A stretch of 64,000 nt of DNA from Ideonella aquatica (lineage in GTDB: Bacteria; Pseudomonadota; Gammaproteobacteria; Burkholderiales; Burkholderiaceae_C), in contig NZ_JAGQDE010000001.1 in the NCBI RefSeq assembly GCF_018069755.1, forward strand, positions 419,111 to 483,110, written 5' to 3'. Of the stretch, positions 9,273-16,857 are shown one piece after another; position 1 is the stretch's first letter; every line of letters begins with the position of its first letter. The position numbers and the translations under genes are program-made. The notes beneath the pieces are model-generated. The model was given only the letters and a program-made list of their open reading frames with translations, searched no databases and was not told where the DNA came from.

Positions 9273-12200
9273 CGGAGGACCAGCTCGAACAGGAGTGCCT
9301 GGCATGGCTGGCCGACGTGGGCTGGCAGCACCGCCATGGGCCGGACATCGCGCCTGATGGCGACGCACCCGAGCGCGACAACTACCGCCAGGTGCTGCTG
9401 CTGGGGCGCTTGCGCGCCGCGGTGGCCGCGCTGAACCCGACCGTGCCCGCAGCGGCCCGTGAGGACGCCGTCCGCCAGGTGCTGGACCTGGGTACGCCGG
9501 TGCTGCTGGCCGCCAACCGCCACTTCCACCGGCTGCTGGTGGGCGGCGTGCCGGTGCAATACCAGCAGGACGGTGAGACGCGCGGCGACTTTGTACGCCT
9601 GGTGGATTGGGCCAACCCGCTGCGCAACGAGTGGCTGGCCGTCAATCAGTTCTCGGTCACCGGGCCGCACCACACGCGCCGGCCCGACATCGTGCTCTTC
9701 GTCAACGGCCTGCCGCTGGTGCTGATCGAGCTGAAGAACCCGGCTGACCTGAACGCCGACGTGTGGAAGGCCTTCCACCAGATCCAGACCTACAAGGCGC
9801 AGATCCCGGACATCTTCCAGACCAACGAGGTGCTGGTGGTGTCCGATGGCAGCGAGGCGCTGCTGGGCTCGCTCTCGGCCGACAGCGAGCGCTTCATGGC
9901 CTGGCGCACGATCGATGGCGTCGCCCTCGACCCGCTGGGCAAATTCCATGAGCTGCAGACACTGGTGCGCGGCGTGCTGGCGCCGGCCTACCTGCTCGAC
10001 TATCTGCGCTACTTCGTGCTCTTCGAAGACGATGGCCAACTCGTCAAGAAGATCGCCGGCTACCACCAGTTCCACGCAGTGCGGTCGGCCATTGCTCAGG
10101 TGGTGACCGCCTCGCGTCCGAACAGCGACGCGCGGCTGCGCGGCAAGGGTGGCGTGGTCTGGCACACCCAGGGCAGCGGCAAGAGCATCACCATGACCTG
10201 CTTCGCGGCGCGCGTGATGCAAGAGCCGGCGATGGAGAACCCGACCATCGTCGTCATCACCGACCGCAACGACCTGGACGGCCAGCTCTTTGGCGTGTTC
10301 AGCCTGGCGCAGGACCTGTTGCGCGAGCAGCCAGTGCAGGCCAACACGCGGCAGGAGCTGCGCGCACTGCTGGGCAATCGTCCGAGCGGTGGCATCGTGT
10401 TCGCCACCATCCAGAAGTTCATGCCGGGCGAAGACGAGGACATCTTCCCGCTGCTCTCGGACCGCCACAACATCGTCGTGATGGCCGATGAGGCGCACCG
10501 CACGCAGTACGGCTTTGAGGCGAAACTGAAGACACCGAAGTCGGCGCCGAGGGCATCGAGCGCACTGACAACGGGCGATGGCCAGCCATCCGAGCACCGG
10601 GCCGAGTTCGCGCCGAACGCGAAGTACCAAGTGGGCTATGCGCAGCACCTGCGCGACGCGCTGCCCAACGCCACCTTCGTGGCCTTCACCGGCACGCCGG
10701 TGTCGGGCGAAGACCGCGACACGCGCGCGGTGTTTGGCCACTACATCAGCGTCTACGACATGCAGCAGGCCAAGGAAGATGGCGCCACCGTGGCCATCTA
10801 CTACGAGAGCCGGCTGGCCAAGCTGGGCCTGAAGGACGACGAGATGGCCACCATCGACGACGAGGTGGACGAACTGGCCGAGGACGAGGAAGAGAGCCAG
10901 CAGGCCAGGCTCAAGAGCCGCTGGGCAGCGCTGGAGAAGGTGGTGGGCGCCGCGCCGCGCATCGCCCAGGTGGCGGCCGACCTGGTGGCGCACTTCGAGG
11001 AGCGCAACAAGGCGCAGACCGGCAAGGCCATGGTGGTGGCCATGAGCCGCGAGATCTGTGTGCATCTCTACGACGAGATCACCCGCCTGCGACCCGACTG
11101 GCACAGTCCCGACCCCGAGCAAGGCGCCATCAAGATCGTGATGACCGGCTCAGCCAGCGACAAGGCGCTGCTGCGGCCCCACATCTACAGCGCGCAGGTC
11201 AAGAAGCGGCTGGAACAGCGCTTCAAGAATCCGACCGACCCGCTGCGCCTGGTGATCGTGCGCGACATGTGGCTCACCGGGTTTGATGCGCCCTGCGTGC
11301 ACACGCTCTACGTCGACAAGCCGATGAAGGGCCACAACCTGATGCAGGCCATCGCGCGCGTGAACCGCGTGTTCAAGGACAAGCAGGGCGGCCTGGTGGT
11401 GGACTACATCGGCATCGCCAACGAGCTGAAGTCGGCGCTCAAGGAATACACCGCAGCGCAGGGCCGCGGCCGGCCGACGGTGGACGCGCACGAGGCCTAC
11501 AGCGTGCTGGCCGAGAAGCTGGACGCGCTGCGCGGCATGCTGGCCGGCACGAACGGGTATGGCTTCGACTACAGCGACTTCCTCACCGGCGGCCACAAGA
11601 CTTTGGCCGGGGCGGCGAACTACGTCTTGGGTCTGAAGGATGGCAAGAAGCGCTTCGCCGACCTGGCGCTGGCAATGAGCAAGGCCTTCACGCTGTGCTG
11701 CACGCTGGACGAGGCCAAGGCCGTGCGCGAGGAGGTCGCTTTCTTCCAGGCCGTGAAGGTGATCCTGACCAAGCGCGAGATCAGCGCGAGGAAGAAGTCG
11801 GACGAGGAGCGCGAACTGGCCATCCGGCAGATCATCAGCTCGGCCGTGGTGTCCGAGGAAGTGGTCGACATCTTCGACGCCGTGGGCCTGGACAAACCCA
11901 ACATCGGCATCCTGGACGACGCCTTCCTGGCCGAGGTGCGCAACCTGCCCGAGCGCAATCTGGCCTTGGAACTGCTGGAGCGGCTGCTCGAAGGCGAGAT
12001 CAGGTCACGCTTTGCCAGCAACGTGGTGCAGACTCGAAAATTCTCGGCCATGCTGGCCAACGTGGTGCAGCGCTACCAGAACCGATCCATCGAGGCCGCG
12101 CAGGTGATGGAAGAGCTGGTGGAGATGGCCAAGAAGTTCCGCGAAGCCGCATCCCGCGGCGAGCAACTGGGCCTGAACGAGGACGAGGTGCGCTTCTACG

Positions 12201-12454
12201 ACGCCCTGGCCAACAATGAATCGGCCGTGCGCGAGCTGACCGACGACACCCTGAAGACCATCGCCCACGAACTGGCCGAGAACCTGCGCAAGAACCTGAC
12301 CGTCGACTGGTCCGCCCGCGAGAGCGTGCAGGCCAAGCTGCGGCTGATGGTCAAGCGCATTCTGCGCAAGTACAAGTACCCGCCGGACCAGCAGGAGGCG
12401 GCGGTGGAGTTGGTGTTGCAGCAGGCGAGGGCGCTGGGGGAGGCGTGGGGTTGA
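9269..12454 (+). CDS. hsdR: Type I restriction endonuclease subunit HsdR
   Basis: The 1061-residue motor and nuclease subunit starts at an ATG overlapping the fic stop. The N-terminal nuclease has RRPDIVLF and LIELKN (about 140-155), a PD-(D/E)xK pattern. The superfamily 2 motor follows: TQGSGKSIT near residue 300 (Walker A), DEAHRTQYG near 407, VAFTGTP near 470 and later helicase motifs, then a helical C-terminal region that binds HsdM. It cuts unmodified DNA after ATP-driven translocation. Length and layout fit a complete gene of the EcoR124-like branch. Separation from hsdM-hsdS by two other genes and a regulatory gap may let restriction be delayed relative to modification, which is inference. 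Confidence 0.94.
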   Translation: MTEDQLEQECLAWLADVGWQHRHGPDIAPDGDAPERDNYRQVLLLGRLRAAVAALNPTVPAAAREDAVRQVLDLGTPVLLAANRHFHRLLVGGVPVQYQQDGETRGDFVRLVDWANPLRNEWLAVNQFSVTGPHHTRRPDIVLFVNGLPLVLIELKNPADLNADVWKAFHQIQTYKAQIPDIFQTNEVLVVSDGSEALLGSLSADSERFMAWRTIDGVALDPLGKFHELQTLVRGVLAPAYLLDYLRYFVLFEDDGQLVKKIAGYHQFHAVRSAIAQVVTASRPNSDARLRGKGGVVWHTQGSGKSITMTCFAARVMQEPAMENPTIVVITDRNDLDGQLFGVFSLAQDLLREQPVQANTRQELRALLGNRPSGGIVFATIQKFMPGEDEDIFPLLSDRHNIVVMADEAHRTQYGFEAKLKTPKSAPRASSALTTGDGQPSEHRAEFAPNAKYQVGYAQHLRDALPNATFVAFTGTPVSGEDRDTRAVFGHYISVYDMQQAKEDGATVAIYYESRLAKLGLKDDEMATIDDEVDELAEDEEESQQARLKSRWAALEKVVGAAPRIAQVAADLVAHFEERNKAQTGKAMVVAMSREICVHLYDEITRLRPDWHSPDPEQGAIKIVMTGSASDKALLRPHIYSAQVKKRLEQRFKNPTDPLRLVIVRDMWLTGFDAPCVHTLYVDKPMKGHNLMQAIARVNRVFKDKQGGLVVDYIGIANELKSALKEYTAAQGRGRPTVDAHEAYSVLAEKLDALRGMLAGTNGYGFDYSDFLTGGHKTLAGAANYVLGLKDGKKRFADLALAMSKAFTLCCTLDEAKAVREEVAFFQAVKVILTKREISARKKSDEERELAIRQIISSAVVSEEVVDIFDAVGLDKPNIGILDDAFLAEVRNLPERNLALELLERLLEGEIRSRFASNVVQTRKFSAMLANVVQRYQNRSIEAAQVMEELVEMAKKFREAASRGEQLGLNEDEVRFYDALANNESAVRELTDDTLKTIAHELAENLRKNLTVDWSARESVQAKLRLMVKRILRKYKYPPDQQEAAVELVLQQARALGEAWG

Positions 12455-12750
12455 CCGTGGAGCTTACACGGCGGCCGGTCCAGTAGTTGTCCTTGCTGAC
12501 CGGCCTGGGCCCCGGAAAAGCATGCTCTGTTGAGGTCTATGAGTGAGGCGTTGGCACCGAAAAGTCTGCTACAGCTTCGGATACTACCTTTAGCAACAGC
12601 CCTCCAAATAATGCTATCAGCTGGATGGTTATGATCTCCAATAGGGGCGGAAGGATGACTTCCATCATCATATGGTCCGCAAATGCGTAAACCATCGATG
12701 CTGCTCACCACGTGAACTCCTTCAAGAATCAGTAGTCGGACCTGCGAATT
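12455..12750. other. Low-GC intergenic stretch with possible gene remnant
   Basis: About 300 bases between hsdR and the IS5-family remnant. From 12740 down to about 12500 the minus strand has an open, AT-richer frame whose translation (with SSIDGLRICGPYDDGSHP near its start) looks protein-like, but it has no good start, no recognised family and runs on into antisense of hsdR. It may be a fragment of a displaced gene. The left end of the IS5-family element should also lie here, but I could not fix it. Confidence 0.35.
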
Positions 12751-13673
12751 TCAATTCCCAACCCCGACGGAGCCCCAACGCCGACGCAGCGTTGACGGCG
12801 ACGGGGCCCCAAGCGCCGTCGCCATGGCGGCAGTGACCCGCTGCACGACGAGTGCCAGCAACGCCAAGGCGCAGTAAACGCCGGCCAAGCCAAGACGGGC
12901 GATCGCCCGCAGCAGCCAACGGATGTTGAACCCGGCCGCGCACAGCACCGCATGCAGCGCGTCGCCCTCGCTGCCCTTGAGCCAGCAGCGGTCCATGCGG
13001 TGATCGGCCTTCAGGTGCCCGATGGCCGGCTCCACGGCCTGGCGCCGCCGCAGCCAGGCGCGCTGCTGGGTTGTCAGCGTCTTGCTCTTGCCCCGGTGAA
13101 CGAGCTGCACCGGAGCAATGTCGGCATCAACACCGCGGTAGCCCAGGTCCACCATCGCGGTGCTGGGCTTCACGCCGATGTCTTGCAGCAGTGTGCCCGT
13201 CTGCTCCAACTGTGCAGCCAGTGTGTGGCCGTCGTACGGGTTGCCGGGGAAGCTGCGTGCGCCGACCATCAGGCCGTGTCGGTGGGTCACCGCCACGCTG
13301 ACCTTGACGCCGAACTCGTAGGGCTGACGCGCGTTGCCTTTGCCGATGCACTCGACTTCCGGAGCGTGCAGCGCATACAGCTTGCCCTTGTCGTGCGGCT
13401 TCTGCGCATGCAGCCGCTCGGCGCGGTGGAGCCAGACCGTCAGCGGATCTTGCGCCGACTGCGGCAGGGCCGTCATCTTGCGCCGCACCTCGCGCAGCAG
13501 GCTGCCCAGGATCGTGCGCTGACGGCGCAGCACGCGCTTCAGACGCTTGAACTGCTTGGCGTGCGCATAGCCGGCCGCCCGGCGGCGCAGCGTCTTGCCT
13601 TCGCGTTCGTGGGTGAGCTTAAGCGCGATGCCGGCTCGCTTGGCCAGCCGGGCGATCTTCTCGCGCGCCACCT
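12751..13673 (-). pseudogene. IS5-family transposase, C-terminal segment of a split gene
   Basis: This segment encodes about the last 306 residues of a DDE transposase of the IS5 family, including the C-terminal catalytic region (TAMVDLGYRGVDAD, then ERAVEPAIGHLK-like RRRQAVEPAIGHLKADHRM). It opens at the junction with an IS3-family insertion, marked by the 4-bp target duplication ACCT (13670-13673). The other two segments lie at 14888-15353 and 16580-16675. Joining the three with one copy of each duplication gives 1479 nt, an exact multiple of three. It cannot be expressed as an intact protein now. Confidence 0.88.
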
Positions 13674-13701
13674 TGTATTGACCCAGCAGAACCTGCTCAG
13701 T

Positions 13702-14523
13702 TCAAGCCGCTATTGCATAAGCCTCAGCGGGGGTCCTCATGTTCAGCGCCTGGTGAGGGCGCCGGTGGTTGTAGAAGTGGATCCAGTCCCCGATCAGGCG
13801 GCTGGCGTGCTGCAGTGACTCGAAGCGGTGCCGATGGACGCACTGCTCCTTGAGGGTGCGGATCACACGCTCGACCAGGCCGTTCTGCTCCGGGCTGTGG
13901 GGCGTGATGAACTCCTGCTTCAAGCCGTAGCTGCGCACCAGCGCCGTGAAGCTGCGGCTTGTGAAGACCAGGCCGTTGTCTGATCGCAGCAGGAATGGCG
14001 CTGGCACCCGGCCCAGCGTGCCGAAGCGGGCAATCAGGGCCTGCTCCAGCGCCGACTCGGCGGTCTTGGATCGGCCGCTGCGCGACAGGTGCCAGCCCAG
14101 CAGCTCCCGGCTATGGCAGTCGATCACCAGCGCCATCGTCGTCCAGCCATCCCGCCCTGCCCAGACGCGGCACATGTCCGTGGCCCAGCGCTCGTTGGGC
14201 GCCTGGGCCACTGAAGGCAGTACCTGGATGCGGGGCCTGAAGCCCACGGGCCGGCGTCTGACCTGCCAGCCCTTGAGCTGGAAGATGCGCTGCACCGTGT
14301 TCTTGTTGAACCCCAGCAGATGCGCCACCGTGCGGTAGCCAAAGGAGGGGTTCTCCTCGATCATGGCCTTGATGGGCTGAACGAGCCGCTCCTGCACCTT
14401 GGGCGCTGCCTTGACTGGGCGGTAGTACACCGTGCGCCTGGGTACATCGAACCACCTGCACAGCTTGCTGATCGAGACGGTGATGCCATCGGCTTGCAGT
14501 CCCTGGTGGATCGTCTCGATCAC
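13702..14523 (-). CDS. IS3-family transposase OrfB (DDE integrase)
   Basis: The 273-residue protein has the rve integrase core with the three acidic residues in WATDMCRVW, LRSDNGLVF and NGLVERVIRTL, and the RRPHQALNMRTPAEAY ending typical of IS3-family OrfB. It starts with GTG overlapping the OrfA stop (GTGA), so it is translated by coupling or as a frameshift fusion with OrfA. Intact by inspection; catalyses strand transfer of the surrounding element. Confidence 0.93.
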   Translation of the reverse strand: MIETIHQGLQADGITVSISKLCRWFDVPRRTVYYRPVKAAPKVQERLVQPIKAMIEENPSFGYRTVAHLLGFNKNTVQRIFQLKGWQVRRRPVGFRPRIQVLPSVAQAPNERWATDMCRVWAGRDGWTTMALVIDCHSRELLGWHLSRSGRSKTAESALEQALIARFGTLGRVPAPFLLRSDNGLVFTSRSFTALVRSYGLKQEFITPHSPEQNGLVERVIRTLKEQCVHRHRFESLQHASRLIGDWIHFYNHRRPHQALNMRTPAEAYAIAA

Positions 14524-14834
14524 TTCTCGTCCTCGCCCAGCAGGGACTGCAATTTTTTTCGGGCACGCAGCTCCAGCATCGCTTCGCCGTAGGCCTCCTG
14601 AAGGTCCTTGAGCTGGCGCTCGTACTGCTCGCGTACATCCTGCGGGTTGGCCTTCAGGGCGTTCTCCATGCCCCGGCGGCCATCCTCCATCCAGCCCTCG
14701 ATCTCCGAGGGAGGCAGGTCATAGGTCCGGCTGGCCTCGGCAACGCTGGTTTTGCCCTGGATGATCTCCAGCACCAACGCTGTCTTGCGCTTGGCCGTCC
14801 AGCGCTTGATCTCTTCGTCCATCAACGTACTCAT
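14520..14834 (-). CDS. IS3-family OrfA DNA-binding protein
   Basis: The 104-residue product has an N-terminal helix-turn-helix (KRWTAKRKTALVLEIIQGK, TSVAEASRTYDLPPSEIEGW) and a Leu/Glu/Arg-rich C-terminal coiled segment, the layout of OrfA in the IS3 family. It recognises the element ends and pairs with OrfB. Its first bases lie about 50 bp from the right end of the element. Confidence 0.9.
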   Translation of the reverse strand: MSTLMDEEIKRWTAKRKTALVLEIIQGKTSVAEASRTYDLPPSEIEGWMEDGRRGMENALKANPQDVREQYERQLKDLQEAYGEAMLELRARKKLQSLLGEDEK

Positions 14835-14887
14835 GGTGTCGTCCTTTCGACATTAACACCTGAGCAGGTTTTCACTGGGTCAATACA

Positions 14888-15353
14888 ACCTCCAGCAGTC
14901 GGCTGTCGGTGGGGTGGGCGATGGCCTTCTCCTGCACCGTGGAGTCGACGATGACGCGCTCGAACTCGCGCTTGCCCACCGCCTTCATCGCCACCGCTGC
15001 CTCAATCGTGGACTTGAGCAACTGCTCCACGCCGGCCTCGCCCAGCACGCGCCTGAAGCGCCCGATCTGCGTGGCATCGCAGGGCAGCTTGGGCGTGTAG
15101 TACGCCATGCCGCTGAAGAACTGCCAGACCACGTTCTCGCTCCAGCGCTCGACGAGTTCCTCGTCGCTGAGGTTGAAGGCGTGCTTGAGGTACAGCAGCG
15201 CCAGCATCAGCCGGATCGGCAGGCGCGGCCGGCCACGGCTGCTGACCCCAGAGCCTGCCACCTGCAGGGTCGGGCCGAACAGGTCCGCTCCCTCGACCTG
15301 CCGGCCAGCGCGATCCTTGTGCGCAAAGGCCGGCGCCAGCGCCTTCTCGATCT
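14888..15353 (-). pseudogene. IS5-family transposase, middle segment of a split gene
   Basis: This stretch encodes about 155 residues of the transposase (GRPRLPIRLMLALLYLKH, ERWSENVVWQFFSGM, FERVIVDSTVQEKAI with the first catalytic Asp). It is bounded on the right by an IS30-family element with 2-bp duplication CT (15352-15353) and on the left by the IS3-family element with duplication ACCT (14888-14891). The frame is continuous with the other two segments. Confidence 0.88.
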
Positions 15354-16579
15354 GGCGGATTCAACTGGTCAATGCAACGGTCTGGCTGAACATCTCAGCC
15401 GGCGTCCTGAAGCCGAGGGTCTTCCTCGGCCGCTCGTTCAATTTTCGGGCCAACGAGTTGAGCACGTCTTGTGAGTAGCCCGAGATGTCGATGCCCTTGG
15501 GCATGTACTGTCGCAGAAGCCCGTTCGTGTTCTCATTGCTGCCGCGCTGCCATGGACTGCGCGGATCGCAGAAGTAGACTTGGATGTCAGTGGCCAGCGT
15601 GAAGCGCTTGTGATCGGCCAGTTCCTTGCCGCGATCCCAGGTCAACGACTTGTAGAGTTCTTGGGGCAGCGCGCGGGCGTGGTGGATCAGCGCATTGACA
15701 ACGGTCTCGGTATCCTTGCCGGCCACCTTCACCAGCATCACGTACCGCGTCTGGCGTTCGACCAACGTAGCTATCTGGCTGCCTCGACTGCCGAACAGCA
15801 AGTCACCTTCCCAATGGCCAGGCACTGCGCGATCCTCGACGCCGGGGGGCCGCTCGCTGATGGGGACGGCGCCGACGATTTGACCGTGGCCTTCAGTCTT
15901 CTGCGTGTGGTGGCGTGATCGGCGCATGGCACGGGTGCGCCGCAAGTGCTCCAGCAGTTCCTTCTTCAAGGCGCCGCGTGCCTGAATGTAGAGACTGCGG
16001 TAGATGGTCTCGTGTGACACATGTAGGCTCTGATCGTCCGGATAAGTATGCTTGAGCCATCCTGCGATCTGCTCCGGCGACCACAGCTTGCGCAGTTTGT
16101 CGGACACGATGTTCGCCAACGCAGGGTTCTCGGTCAGTTTGCAGCGCTTGGGGCGATGCGCTCGCTCCAGGGCCGCCTCGTCCGCCTGGGTTGCACGGTA
16201 GCCAATCCGCCCGCCGTTGCGGTTGACTTCACGGCTGACCGTCGACGGCGCCCTGCCGATTCGAACTGCGATCGATCGAATGGAATGACCTACGGCCATG
16301 GCCCGCGAGATCTCCTCGCGCTCGCCCAGCGACAAAGCCAACCGTGAGCGGTGCCGCTGACGCGGCGCGATCCCGCCTGACTCAGCAAGAATGCGCTGCA
16401 CCGACGAATGTGCCAGGTCAAACAGCTGGGCGATCTGCTGCAGCGACCAGCCTTCTTTCCAGCGTGCCCACATCTGGGCCTTCTGGGCATCCGTGTAGTA
16501 GATCCGAGGTCGCTGCTTCATCGCAACACTCCTTCCGCCAGGCGGTCATAGTGTGTTGCATCGATCGGTTGAATCCGCC
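15354..16579 (-). mobile_element. IS30-family insertion sequence (1226 bp)
   Basis: The left end reads GGCGGATTCAACTGGTCA and the right end, reversed, GGCGGATTCAACCGATCG, both continuing ATGCAAC; 22 of 25 positions agree. The sequence is clearly related to the known IS30 terminal repeat. Flanking 2-bp repeats CT (15352-15353, 16580-16581) fit IS30. Removing the element and one CT joins the IS5-family frame exactly (TRMPWEE to IEKALAP). Confidence 0.92.
15361..16521 (-). CDS. IS30-family transposase
   Basis: The 386-residue transposase has two N-terminal helix-turn-helix regions (QQIAQLFDLAHSSVQRIL; SIRSIAVRIGRAPSTVSREV) and a DDE core with EGDLLFGSRGSQIATLVER, LTWDRGKELADH and SNENTNGLLRQYMPKG, all hallmarks of IS30 enzymes. 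The start ATG at 16521 lies about 58 bp from the right inverted repeat. It appears intact, so the element may still move. Confidence 0.95.
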   Translation of the reverse strand: MKQRPRIYYTDAQKAQMWARWKEGWSLQQIAQLFDLAHSSVQRILAESGGIAPRQRHRSRLALSLGEREEISRAMAVGHSIRSIAVRIGRAPSTVSREVNRNGGRIGYRATQADEAALERAHRPKRCKLTENPALANIVSDKLRKLWSPEQIAGWLKHTYPDDQSLHVSHETIYRSLYIQARGALKKELLEHLRRTRAMRRSRHHTQKTEGHGQIVGAVPISERPPGVEDRAVPGHWEGDLLFGSRGSQIATLVERQTRYVMLVKVAGKDTETVVNALIHHARALPQELYKSLTWDRGKELADHKRFTLATDIQVYFCDPRSPWQRGSNENTNGLLRQYMPKGIDISGYSQDVLNSLARKLNERPRKTLGFRTPAEMFSQTVALTS

Positions 16580-16675
16580 CTCCTCCCAGGGCATTCGGGT
16601 GGCCAGCACCGCCAACGGGTGACGCAGGTCGATCATCTGATCCAAGCGGGCGCGGAAGAAATCGTCGGTGTTCAT
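16580..16675 (-). pseudogene. IS5-family transposase, N-terminal segment of a split gene
   Basis: The segment begins at an ATG (16675) and encodes the first 32 residues (MNTDDFFRARLDQMIDLR and onward to MPWEE) before the IS30-family insertion. Joined to the segments at 14888-15353 and 12751-13673 it gives a 492-residue reconstructed transposase. Just upstream lies an inverted repeat, AGAACTCCC (16685-16693) and GGGAGTTCT (16723-16731), which may belong to the right end of the IS5-family element. Confidence 0.85.
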
Positions 16676-16857
16676 CGGCGGTCAAGAACTCCCGGAAACT
16701 GCGCTCCATTGAATCGCTTCCTGGGAGTTCTCGCCATCGGCATTCACCCCGCAGAACGAGTGTTCATGCGGGTTGTGGGCGTATTGCAGGGACGACTCAG
16801 TACCCCAACTGGAGTTGGCGCCAAAACCTTCGCGGTGCTTTTGTTGGTGGTTTCGCG
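16676..16857. other. Gap between IS5 remnant and M23 gene
   Basis: No gene seen. The stretch contains the 9-bp inverted repeat described with the N-terminal transposase segment and probably the outer end of the IS5-family element, whose exact boundary I could not place. Confidence 0.4.

Larger units (their letters stand above)
13674..14887 (-). mobile_element. IS3-family insertion sequence (1214 bp)
   Basis: The ends are inverted repeats: the left end reads TGTATTGACCCAGCAGAA and the right end, reversed, TGTATTGACCCAGTGAAA, both continuing into ACCTGCTCAG. The element is flanked by direct repeats ACCT (13670-13673 and 14888-14891). It carries the two genes expected of this family and sits inside an IS5-family transposase gene, which becomes a continuous frame when the element and one ACCT are removed. 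Confidence 0.92.
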
